Assembly (NCBI GenBank): GCA_015698045.1
Contig: BLAL01000197.1
Location: 372,001 to 436,000, forward strand
Length of the DNA: 64,000 nucleotides
Origin: Rhizophagus clarus
Lineage: Eukaryota; Glomeromycota; Glomeromycetes; Glomerales; Glomeraceae
Direction of reading: 5' to 3'
This document shows, piece after piece, positions 46,521 through 58,185 of the stretch (positions within the stretch are counted from its first letter, which is position 1; each line of letters begins with the position of its first letter). The notes under the pieces were generated by a model, which was given only the letters and a program-made list of their open reading frames with translations, was not told the DNA's origin and made no database searches. Position numbers and translations under genes: made by a program.

Positions 46521-47420
46521 GTAAATTATTTTATTTACTGTACGTTTCTTGTTAATTTTAACGCTTGATCCTACTTGTCATTTTAATCATATTTATTTTA
46601 TTTTTATTAAAATCCATCTTCTATTGGTCAACTTTCATATGTTTTTTTGTTTTTATTTTTGTATTTCTATGTAACTAACTTTCTTTAAATATAAAAAATA
46701 AGATGAAATAAATTCCTAAAAGATCAACTTTCACGTAATCTATACATTTTTTTTTAATGAACTTTAATATGTACTGTCTTTTTAAAATATAATTCTTGTA
46801 ACAAAATTGTTAATAATTTGACATACGTGTACGCTAGAGACATGATTCTACATTCATCTAAAAGAGGAATAATTCATCCAATATTAATTTTCTAGTTTCT
46901 AGTTTGTTCATTAACATCTTTACATATAGAGATCAAATTAAGTGATCTTTGATTTCAAATTTAGAGTATAATTTGCTCCTTTAAATTAACAAAAAACTAT
47001 AATTAAAATGAACACTATATCACTATCATTAAGATCTATTATATAATATTTCTTACCAATAAAATCCTTTATACAAATTCTTATATTCTATCCCAAAGAA
47101 AATTGTTTACTGTCCAAATTTAATAAAATAAAACTAGAACTGTTTTTAAAAGAGAAAAAATAAAATAGTTTATTTGAAAATGTGTCAAACCAACCTTAAA
47201 TATATCTGTTTCCTTTGTTATAATTTTTTTTTATTTTCTTCTTTTTTTAGTTTATTATAAGCTAAAGAAAAGAGTATGTATTATTATGAGCCATAATAGG
47301 TGATTTATCTTAATTTATATTTCTACAATTAAACAGCATTTATCTTTAAAATTGTTTTTTATAAAAAAATCGTAAGTGATCGACAAGACATTGTGACCAG
47401 TAGACTGTCAATTAAAACAT
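46521..47420. other. Intergenic region
   Basis: AT-rich. Short TTATTTTATTTTTATT tracts near 46,590-46,700 may be an old LINE tail. Nothing else is seen. Confidence 0.4.
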
Positions 47421-48569
47421 TTAATTTATTTTACACGTATCACTCCTTTTTCTCTTCTTAATTCTTGAAAGTATTTTTAATCTAACTTGAGCCTTTTGAT
47501 ATCCTTGTTCAAAAGATTTTGTGTACCAATTAATTGCTTGATCAATATTTTTTACAATACCATCACCATTTTCATACATTTCTCCAAGACCATATTGAGC
47601 CATAGGAATAAAATTCGCGGCTTTTTGATATAAATCAAAAGCTTTCTCATAATTTATATCAACACCTATTCCATGTCTAAAACATTGGGCAAGATCAAAA
47701 GTTGCTAAATAATTTCCATTGCTATCACCTTTTCTATACCAATGTACAGCCATTTTGTCGTTTTTATCAACACCTATTCCATTTTCATAAAAATAACCGA
47801 TTTTTGTTTGTCCAATTGCATGATTTTCATCAGCAATTATCTGATAATATTTAAAAGCCAATTTTTCATCCTTTATAATTCCGAGTCCATATAAATAACA
47901 TGCTCCTATATAATATAATGCCAGCGTGTGCTTTTGTTTTGAAGCTTTAGCGTTCATAAATAAATAAAATGCGAATTCAAAATTTTTAGGTTTTATAATT
48001 CCAATAAAGTTAAAGTATCCCAATAAAAAAATATCATTCGAATTATTTTGATTATTTAATAACCAATTATAAATTTCTTCCTTAGTAATTTTATTATTTT
48101 CAAGATACTCAAGAACATGTTGCTTTCTTATAGATGAGTTTTTTCCTTTATTTAATAACTTTAAATAAAATTTTACTATTTCATCAACGTTCCTACTTAA
48201 ATCCTTTTCATTTGACGTATCAACGTTTCTACTTAATTCCTTTTCATTTGATGTTATTACTTCACTTATATTCATTGAATAATAAATACTTAATGATTTG
48301 ATCGTGTTTGAATCAAGTTGTTCCAATTCATGTGTACTCATGTTGTTAAATTTTTCAATTAACTTAGATAAATCTCCATGTTGTGAACTATCCGAAGGAA
48401 TCACGTTAAGTTTTGGTGGTGATCGAGCTTTTTCTGAAATAATATCTTTTAGCCTTGTAACAACTTCACTCGTAGTTGGCCGATAATATGGTTCCCCATT
48501 CCAACAATCTACAACAAAAACAAACAAAATACGCGCATAGATAAATATATCAGATATTAATATTAAATA

Positions 48570-48600
<31 letters not shown>

Positions 48601-49702
48601 AAACAAATTTAGAGATTATTTTACCTGTATAAAGCTTGGCATAATTAGGAGGTGTACCTGGAACAATCTCTTCCCTTAAACCTTTCGAAATTTCTAAAGC
48701 TAAAGTAAGATCATATGGTTCACTAGAAAAGGGAGATTGACCACTTGATATCTCCCATAACAATATTCCAAGACTATAGACGTCACTTTTTTCATTTAAT
48801 TTATATACTTGCGCACGGTTACTACTAAATTTTTTTGGATCTATATAAGGAATTACACCAAATAGCTTATGAAGTCTGGATGATTCGTTAATTCTTTTTG
48901 ATAATCCAAAATCGGCTAGTTTAATAACATCTCGATGAATGAGTATATTAGCAGAATTCTATATAATTAAATAGGTAAATTAATAAAAGAATTTATAGAT
49001 TTTAAAATAAAAAAAATTAAAAAAAAAAAAATTTAATAAATTACCAGGTCGTTGTGTAAAATTCCTTCATCATGCAAACATAAAACAGCGCAGGCTATCT
49101 GATAAGCCAAATTATACTTATCATTCCAAGTAAGATTATCGAAATTATACTTTAAATAGTTTCTAAGATTTCCTTGGTTTGCGTATTCCAAAACTAATAA
49201 ATAATCTTTCACTTTTTTATTTTCTAATTTTTTAAAACAAAATTATAAGGCATAATTACATATATTTATAATTTTTTTTTTAAAAAAAAAAAATTTTAAT
49301 TTTAAATGATTCGTTTATCATACCTGAAATGAATTTTGTAATTCCATAAAATCTAATGATATTATCATGAAAGTCTACTTCACGCTGTAATTTGAACTAA
49401 TGAAATATTACGAGAATAATATTAAAAAATATAAATATCATAATTAATTAATTATAATACCAAAGAAAAAAATTTACCTCATGGACTATTTCTTTAATAG
49501 TAATGTTGTTTAGGTTAAAAAAAGATTTCAAGGCAAAATATTGGTCAGTATTTTTCCATTTCGCACGGGACACTTGACCGAATCCTCCAGAACCAATATC
49601 TTGAATATCATTAAAATGTTTATAATCATAATATTTAATGAGTTTCTTAGAAATAGCATCTTCAATCCAATTAACCAGCTCATTTTCCTTATTAATTTCC
49701 AT
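47421..49702 (-). CDS. Protein kinase with C-terminal Sel1 repeats
   Basis: Five exons on the minus strand: 49702..49478, 49396..49324, 49223..49045, 48958..48625 and 48508..47421. All are GT..AG with matching phases; the product is 632 residues with no stop. Kinase domain about residues 30-300: glycine loop IGSGGFGQVSRAKW, Lys in FALKSF, LQREVDFHDNIIRFYGIT, catalytic loop ILHNDLNSANILIH (HND for HRD), DFGLSKR, IPYIDPKKF in the APE position, SDVYSLGILLWEISSGQSPF and CWNGEPYYRPT. Residues about 440-620 hold four to five Sel1-like repeats (YGLGIIKDEKLAFKYYQ, YENGIGVDKNDKMAVHWYRK and so on). Kinase-then-Sel1 is the common order in this fungal family (family knowledge). It would be a cytoplasmic signalling kinase; targets are unknown. 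Confidence 0.9.
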
Positions 49703-51349
49703 TTTATTTTATTTATATTATATTATTTTATTTTTTTTTATATAAATAAAATAGGTCAGAGAAAGAAATTTCCTATTTATTTACGTAAGTTGCCGATATT
49801 TTAAACCTTTTTATTTGATAACGTGATGGTTACATTAAATAATTGGGGCAAAATTTTGCCGATGCATTACGAGAATCCAAATAAGGATAATCATTTGGCA
49901 GTGTGTAACGTGTCACAGTAGCTGTTATGCATTAAACATGATTCAGGGCTTGATTATATCATCAAAACTAAGCTATATTGGTACAAAACGTTTTGGGTCA
50001 TTGATAGACAAACTTTATCCAACTTTAAATAAACTATGAGATGAGATCATTTAACTATTCATGGCTTAATTCTCTTATCCTGGTGTAATACTGCGTAGTG
50101 GTACTAGATTTTTATTGAAGAATTGAATTGTTACTAAAATATTAATTCCTCATCTTTAATAGAGTATGTAATAGAATGTATTAATTATAATCATGTCAGA
50201 TTTATTTGGAGAATCGGTACATACTACACATTATGTTTATCATGTCTTTGACGAAGATTTTATATTAGTTGAAACTGCAATAGAATTTTCCGACATTGGG
50301 GCGCATTTAACTTACCGATAATTACTTCGCCAACAATCATTTCACCGACAACACAACGACAGGATCGTCTCATCGACCGACATTTACGTCATTTTTAAAT
50401 ATCACTATAAAAAATTTTTTTTTTAGTAATAATCCGTATATCCGCATTTAGTAATTATGACATACATGTATATAGCCTCAAATTTTATTTAAAAAGAAAA
50501 ACATATTTAGTATAATATACCAACTTTTTTATTTTCAGATTATTTCTCTTCTTATTTTGTTTTTTTTTAATTGCAAAGTTGTTCTTTGATTCATAATGAA
50601 TATAAGATCAATGTTAACTGCTTCATACTTTTTACTAGAAATTTTTCTTTCTTTTTTTCTTTTTTTATTATAAAATATTTTAACATAAAAATAGCTTTGC
50701 ACTGGCAACGGCGAAATGACAAACCGAATTGATCCTAACGATGAAACATTTGCCAGGAAAATTCACCTATATATATATATATGTAAGAACGAACGAATAA
50801 AATTTTTAGATTCTCTTGCAAGGGTCATTTTTGAATTATTGAAGGTATTTTGTGAGTATAAAGGGAGAAAAGGAATAAAATGTTATCAAAAATAATAGAA
50901 CGAATTACAAGATTTTTTTTTATACTAAATATGCAGGTGAACGGCTTTGATTTTCATTTATATTTACTATTTATTTATTTTATATAGCGATAAGAGCTCC
51001 TCGTCAACTAAAAGAACAAAATTAACAACCTAATATAACTATATATATGTTCTAAAATTAGAAGTACGAAGCTCCTAGAGAGACTGCCATCGCCTTTCGA
51101 AAAACGCTTAGACAGGAGCCAGCTCACACTAAAAAGAGAGAAAAGAAATAGTCGATCTAATCTAAAGTGCCATGTTATTTTTTCACTTCTAACGAAATGC
51201 TACGTGTAAATACTGTCAGATGTAGAACGATGTATAGAAGAAAAGGTCGAAATTGGTTTAAAAGAAAAATTACAATGATAAAGTAGCTAACATTACTAGA
51301 AAAAAGACCAAAAAAAAAAGAAAAAAAAAACTAATTTCTAGCATAAAAG
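49703..51349. other. Intergenic region with one short coding-like frame
   Basis: Mostly AT-rich. A 42-codon frame at 50,193-50,321 (plus; starts MSDLFGESVHTTHYVYHVFD) looks protein-like but has no family and may be a relic. Around 50,320-50,400 and 50,700-50,770 words such as TTCGCCAACAATCATTTCACCGA and GGCGAAATGACAAACCGA are loosely inverted, possibly an old miniature element. Confidence 0.35.
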
Positions 51350-51850
51350 TTAACCATGATGAGGTGTAAGAGGTGTAGGAGGATAAAATATAGATGAACT
51401 CGACGAAGCGAGTTCAATTTTCCGTTTACTGGATACGTGATCGATTTGATCTTCAAGTAGTAACGGCTGTTTGAGAAAGATATCAGTTCGAGAGATAAAC
51501 TCTTGAGCGTAAGGAGAAAGCTTGGACATGTATTCATGTGATGCTAATTTTGAAGTGAGGCCTTCAACAGCTCTGAAATCAACATACTTGATGCTGCAAT
51601 CGTTAGTAACCCAGATTCTTTTTTCTAATAAAATGAACGAACTATAACGAGTTTTAGGATCATGAAGGTCGATATTGTGGGTGGAATAACAAGTGCTAAA
51701 AAAAGATGATGGCCCTTTCTCCTTGCAGGCCAAGAGAATATGTGCAAATCTGTCACAAGAATACTCTAAAATTCTTCTCGTAAGCGAACTTAAACCGAAT
51801 AAGAAAATAATAGCAATCCGAAAATAAAAGTTTTGATCAACTTTAATCGA
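51350..51850 (-). pseudogene. 3' exon or fragment of an unrecognised gene
   Basis: A minus-strand frame is open from just after a TAG at 51,851-51,853 down to a TAA at 51,350. No ATG occurs before the middle, so it is either a 3' exon (an acceptor TTTAAG near 51,795 is possible) or a truncated gene. The protein reads as ordinary sequence (LTRRILEYSCDRFAHILLAC, YSSFILLEKRIWVTND, MSKLSPYAQEFI) with a Ser-rich, proline-rich end (ASSSSSIFYPPTPLTPHHG). No family is recognised. No upstream exon was found before the window's intergenic sequence. Confidence 0.45.
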
Positions 51851-52152
51851 CTATTGTTGCTTATTTCAAAGGAGTTTAAGCATTATTTAAACGTGTATTC
51901 TTACATCTTCAAGTCATTTATTAATTGTTTTTATTGAATATTATTGACTAAATAGTTTTTTTTTTCATAAACTAGAACTTCAAAAATAAAAAAAAGAATA
52001 GCCACATGTTGTGTTTAAGTTGAAATAACTACATTTTCTGCAAAAATTCTTAACTTACCTAACCAAAAGGTTGATGGGGAATTGATGAGGAGTTTGGTTC
52101 TTGAGATCTGCATCATATTATCGTGATACGCAAATATTATGACCTGTTTGTG

Positions 52153-52169
52153 TAATTAATTTCTATTTT
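52153..52169. repeat. Target-site duplication, outer left copy
   Basis: TAATTAATTTCTATTTT, the first of three copies of the same target sequence (others at 52,387 and 60,367) around two LINE insertions. The stretch 51,853-52,152 shows nothing. Confidence 0.75.
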
Positions 52170-52386
52170 TATTTTTATTTTTATTTAAGAGATAGTAGAA
52201 TGCATACATAAAAAATTATAACAAATCAATACAAAAAATGAAAAATGAAATAATAAAATAAACAAAACTACTAGAAGAATAATCTACTTCGACGGTGGAG
52301 TGAATAATAAATAGAACTATCTAAAAGTAACCCACTACTAAAGAACCATTCCCATAGACACCCACTGCCTCTTTCACTCAATGAGG
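52170..52386 (-). mobile_element. 5'-truncated LINE copy (3' end only)
   Basis: On the minus strand this is a second version of the 3' untranslated end of the neighbouring full-length LINE: shared AATCTACTTCGACGGTGGAG and AACTATCTAAAA words and the same (TAAAA)n-type tail, but with many differences. It is flanked by the same 17-18 bp target sequence on both sides. It looks like an older or different-subfamily insertion into which the full LINE abuts. Confidence 0.7.
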
Positions 52387-52404
52387 TTAATTAATTTCTA
52401 TTTT
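52387..52404. repeat. Target-site duplication, middle copy
   Basis: TTAATTAATTTCTATTTT lies between the truncated LINE end and the full-length LINE tail and is shared by both insertions. Confidence 0.75.
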
Positions 52405-52712
52405 TTATTTTTATTTTTATTAAACAGATATTAGAAGCGAACACATAAATTATAAACACATCAAAATTGATACATGAAAATAAAAAATGAAACTAACTAA
52501 TAGAAGCGAACTAAATCTACTTCGACGGTGGAGTAATTATATAACGAACTATCTAAAAATAACCAACTACTTCTAGAAACATTCAATAATTAACCCACTA
52601 CCTCTTTTACAGCCAGTTAAAAACCAGGTAAACCGAAGCCCGCTCTGCAGAAAAGAAAGTAATAAAACCATATATAAAATTCTATATAAAGTATACTAAC
52701 TAACTACTAGCG

Positions 52713-55700
52713 CTACGAAGTAAGATTACTGTAAAATTCAATAATATTTTTACCAAAATATATATTATTACGAATACTATCTAGAGCATCAAATTTATAT
52801 TCTAATTCTCTATCACTATTCAAAATATTATTAAACGGTCGAAAATTTTTTAAAGTTAATTTTTTCTTTTTTGTAATACCCAATGAACGTTCGAATTTTT
52901 TTATAAAAGAACAACGACGTATCCAAATTTCTTTAAATGTTTGTTCATAAATGTACTGACTGATCTCAATAATGACTAACATTAATTGTTTACGAGGAAT
53001 CCACAAGTTGAGAATTTGAGTCAACTCTAATGGTATAAAGCCTTTGATGAGATCCACAAAAGTAAAATTGTCAAGATCTGAACTAATTGTCCATATATTA
53101 AGCATCAATAAGGCAGAATAATCTGTAATGTCTGGATTATATTCAAATAACAATGATAATAAAAGATCAATTGTATTATTTTTAATTTTTAAAAGAGGAG
53201 ATCGATGTTCATCACATGTCCACACGTGATCAAACGTTTCATCTTCCAATCCACAACTAGGACATTTCCATCCATCGTATAATTCTAGGAATGATTTCTT
53301 CATTTGTTCAATTGTAGGAATCTCTTCTATAAGGAGATGAACTTTATGAGCTTTAACTTTAGAAGAAGACATTGAAGTTTCATTATTAGCAATATCGCAA
53401 TTGAGGCATTCAAAGGTAGAAGTCCAATCAACTTCTAATTTTCGATATTTAGTATTCCTATGTAGGTTGATAAATTTTTCCAGGCATTTAATATGACTAA
53501 CCGTCTTGATAAATTTTCGTAAATGAGTTTTAATGATGATATTATTCCATAACGGAAGTACTTTAATGTCAGGAGCAGTATCTATAAAGTTAATAAATCT
53601 ATCTTGGTCAATATGAGCAGATTTTGCTAATCTATCCACGTAATTATTGCCGTCGCAATCAGTGTGTGCAGCTACTTTAAACATTTCTACATGTAAGTTC
53701 TGTTGACGAATAATTCTAATCAAAATTGACCATAGATAACCATTATTAAGTTTGAAATAATCTCGTGATGTAAGGGAGAAATTATTACATTTAAATCCCT
53801 CGAACATAGTAATCACATTTAAGGAGTCAATGTTGATTCTCACTTTACTTCTATAAGGGACTACCATAAGAGCTAAAATTACTGCTAAGAGTTCGCCTCG
53901 ATATGCTGAAGGCCATTTATCAATCGTAGTATAAAATTCTACTTGAGGAATACCAAAGGATCTATCAAGGTGAGCAAACGCGCAGCTAATGTTGCATTGT
54001 TCAGTGCCTAATTCAATAAGAGATCCATCAGTGAAAAATTCAAAAATACAGCAATTTGGATTATCAAATATAGCGAGTTTTCGTTGAATTATAAGTAATT
54101 CATTCCTAGAAAGTCCTGGTTCTAACAGTTCTAAAATAATATTGTTTTGTCTGATCACGTGATTTCTCGTTAACGTACTTTGAGAAAGAACATATTTTTT
54201 CTTAGCCTGATCAAAAAGATTAAAAATATTAAAATTAATCATTTTTCTACGTTTAACATCTTCTTTGGTAAATTTAGCAGCCGATAAAAGCGGTACTATA
54301 TGTTTTGGATTAGCAGTAAAAGCACAAACACCCATGCTTGAACGATTTACAGTATTAGCAGCACAAAGTGTATCATCACAAATGGTAACGTGAGTAGATG
54401 TTGAAGTTGATTGAGACATATCTGCATGGTAATGTCGAAGAAAAATGTTGTTCTCATCAATAAAGCGTTGTACTTTTCCAAATAAAATCGAATTATGTTG
54501 AGGGCTATATACAATAGATAATGATTTATCTTGTTTTTCTATATCATAAGATTTAGTTTCTTCAATATTATCAAAGAATGTAGTAAATTTGTTGTAAATC
54601 TGTGGTTTAATGTTAAGCCCATCCACTGTAATGAGTTTTTGGATATCCATATACCATTTTTCTTCTTTGTTACCACGACCAGGAATGGATTGAAAGTAAT
54701 GTTTATTACATATATCAGTCCAATTGAGTAAACGACGCTTGTCTCCTGAAATAATTTGTTCTACAAACATAATTTGGCGTGAGCGTAAAATTGTGCTATA
54801 TTTGGACAAAAAGTCAAAAGTAGCTACAGATGTAAAATCATTTTTTCCTCCTGCTATGGTAGGAAATCTGCCTTTGTCTATGACAAGAAGTGTAAAATCA
54901 TTCTGTCTCATTAAGTTGATCATATTAAGTAAGTAATTATTCTTCATACGTCTAGGGATTTTATCAAAAGGAATACCCTCTATCAGCGATCGAGAACACC
55001 AGAGTAGTTGTTGTAGCAGTTTCAAGCGAATTTCAGTGATTCTTCCTAAGATTCCAGTGTCATTTAATTGAATGCAAAAATTAGTAACTTTTGCTTGAAG
55101 TTGATTCTCGTAAGGATTACGATAACCATATATATAAGAATTATCTAGTATCGCATTAGGGGCAGTACGAGCAAATTTGAGCTTGTTTTTAAACATTTGA
55201 CAAAAGGGAACAAATAAACGATGAATTAAATCTGGCGATAGGACGAAAACCTGTGACCAGTATTCAACACGAGGTATAATAATCCTATTAAAAATATATA
55301 GGATATGTTTGTCAGTAATTTTCTTTTTCCACATAAGGTTCGTTAGGTGGTCAATTTCCGCTTTAACTTTAGAAATTAAATATTGTTCATCATTTTCAAT
55401 ATTAAAATAAACTCCCAGGATACGAGTAGGTTCATGAGGGTGTTTGGCCTTAATACTAATAGATTCCCTTCCAAATTGAATATCGATCTTGTTGTTATAA
55501 ATGTGAGAATAGCGACGCTTATACATCTTAGTTCTCATCATAAGTTCAGATTTCTCCTTATTTATCTGGATATCATTTAGTCTATAAAAGGAGTCAGCGA
55601 TAGAGAGCATAGATTCCAGCTTATCTTTCTTATCAGTAATCCACTGCGTGTCATCCATAAATGCCAAAGCCGGGACATGTTGTTCTATCACAGCTGAATT

Positions 55701-58176
55701 CAACTGTGGTACTTGCTGTATGTTGTTACATGATACTGTGTATCCCAAATTTTGTTTGTTAATCTCAGCAAGTAAAGGATCGTAATAAATACACCATAAA
55801 ACAGGTGAAATAACTTCTCCTTGGTCTATGCCTGTAAGAACATCATAAGCAGTCGTCTTGCCATAGGCTGTGATAACTTAGTTTGTTCTATCTTTAAACA
55901 AATCTAAAATTAAATGAGTGAATTGCTGAGGTAGTTTGATTCTATCCATCACTTTCTTTAGTTGGAAGGTGTTGACACGATCATAGGCCTTACCCATATC
56001 CTGTGATAAGATCCAAAGTTCATTATTGTTATCAATAGCATCCTGAATGATTTCATTAACGATCCTTATGGGTTCAAAGGTAGATTGTTTAGGTAAACCA
56101 GCGAATTGGTTCGTCTGTAAAACATTATATTGTTTCAACGTTGAAGTTAGGCGACGATTGAGTAACGTAATAAGCGCTTTACGAGCAGTCTCAAGTAGGG
56201 TGATCGGACGAGAGTTTGATAATTCACAATTAAAGGATTTTGGCTTGGCGATAGGAAAAACGGTTGCTTCTTTCCATTGTTTTGGTAAGTAACCAAATTG
56301 TATAATCTTACATATCAAATAATATAAAATATCATGAGCCGTAGGACTAAGGTGTTGTAACATTTCATTAGATATTCCTGAGGGGCCTGTAGCTTTGCCT
56401 TTAGGAAGGTTTCTAATAACATCCAGCCATTCATCACGTGATGGAAGGGCCATAAGGTTTGAGTAAATATTCTCATTAACATGATGTAAAGGTCGATATT
56501 GATCTTTCCAATGGCCTTGAAGTAGCTTTTTCTTATTAATCGAGCCTGCAATAGTTTGGAAATGATGATTGGTTTCATTGAGAACAGCTGATTCACCTGT
56601 GATCAGTGATTCATTGCCTTGGGCGTCTTTCTTATATATTTTTTCAATCGAGATATGTACCATCTCTTCCTCTGTGATCGAGCGAATCATCGAGGCTTGG
56701 TTGTCCTTGAAATTAGTACAGCGTTTCTTGATATTAGAAACTATTTGTTCCTGAACCATAATATCAAGTTCCAATTTGAAAAGAAGTCGTAAGTGTTTTC
56801 TAATTTTACACAAATTCTTCAAAAATAATTTGAAGTCGTCAAGTATAAGAAAGGTGAAGGATGATGAAAGATCTGAGCATTCATATTTGTCCAATGTCGT
56901 ATTAATGAGACGTTAGAACTTGGACCATTTAGCAGAGACACTATAAGTAATAGAAGCGGAAGCATTCAGTATCGAACGTGTTTCTAGTATACGATTAATA
57001 ATATATCTTAGATCGAAGTAAATTGAAAGCTTCTTTTCTGGTGTAGTTTTAACTTTATTTCTAGTGACTTGCTTGTTGACTATATGAGATTTAGCTACTC
57101 TCATAAGGGTTTGTCTAAACATATCCCAGAGGGTATTGATGTGGCGAGGTTTAACGATGGAAAAGTCTTTCATTAGTGTATTCTCAATTTCTAGGTCCAA
57201 ATGGGTACTGAAATTCTCCCAGGTATGTTCATCGTCCTTGTCCATTTCATCATATTGAAAAACGGTCCTTTTGATATGTTTCTTCTTTTGATTGGTTGTG
57301 TTCAAGAAAACACCTGTCATCTGTACTGTGTCCAATGATAACGTTATTGTCTTATGGTCAGTATCAAAATGATCGTTCTCAATTACTGTACTATTAACAC
57401 TTTTCTCTAACATAGATAAAGACGCCCAAATATAATCTAATCTTGATTCCTGTCTATTAGAATCAGCTGGTGTATAAGTATACATTTCTTCGTCATTGTC
57501 GTTAAAGATTGGAATGGTATCTAACAATCTTTTACTTTCCAGAGTGCGAAACAAGGAAAATTGCCATTTATTATTGACAAAGGCCATTAAGTATTTTCTA
57601 TAATTAATATTGAAGTCTCCCATGATGATGACTTCCATGTCACGTGATTGGGCATCGATGATAGTATTGTCAATGTATTTGTATAAAGCTTTAATTTGTG
57701 GTCTTTCTTTTTGATTAGCATTAAGGTAAACCTGAATCAAACGAAGTTTACGCTTGTCGCTGAAGTACAAGTCCAAATAAAGGCTTCTACCTTTATGTCC
57801 AACTGCTTTGTGAACAAATATGTTAAATTTGGCGTCAATGATAATGCCTACGCCTTGGCCTTTGCCCCTTAATTGTGAATATTCAAAGTAACCGCGAACA
57901 CCTAATTGATGCTGCCATGTTTTTGCTTGTCGTTCAGAACAATTAGTCTCTGAGAGACCGTAAATGTTGATATTGTGATCTTTCATAGCGTCGATTAAAC
58001 CGATAAATTTGTTTTTATTTAAAGTACGAATATTTGTAGATGCGATTTTCGTTATAGTAGAATCTAAAAAATCCTTTTTTGAATGAAAAGATGGTGGTGA
58101 GTCAAGTTTGGGGGAATTGTTTTTTTTTTAATTGAGAGGATAAAGAGGAACCAGAGGGAATATTGTTGTCCATCAT
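52713..58176 (-). pseudogene. LINE ORF2: endonuclease, reverse transcriptase, RNase H
   Basis: Translation should start at the double ATG at 58,176, nine bases after the ORF1 stop, but the frame changes at an A10 run (about 58,121-58,130). From about 58,090 one frame runs to 52,713 apart from TAA at 56,913 and TAA at 55,878. Endonuclease: YGLSETNC, IIMGDFNIN, SRLDYIWAS, DTDHKTI. Reverse transcriptase: GKATGPSGISNEML, PITLLETARKAL, LSQDMGKAYDRV (motif A), GIDQGEVISPVLW (motif B), AFMDDTQW (motif C). RNase H: FFTDGSLIE, YRGELLAVILAL, NIDSLNVI and AHTDCDGNNYVDRLAK. Near the C-terminus is a zinc-type CPSCGLEDETFDHVWTC. It would nick the target and prime reverse transcription of the element's RNA, and could also mobilise SINEs. 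Confidence 0.9.
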
Positions 58177-58185
58177 TAAAAATGA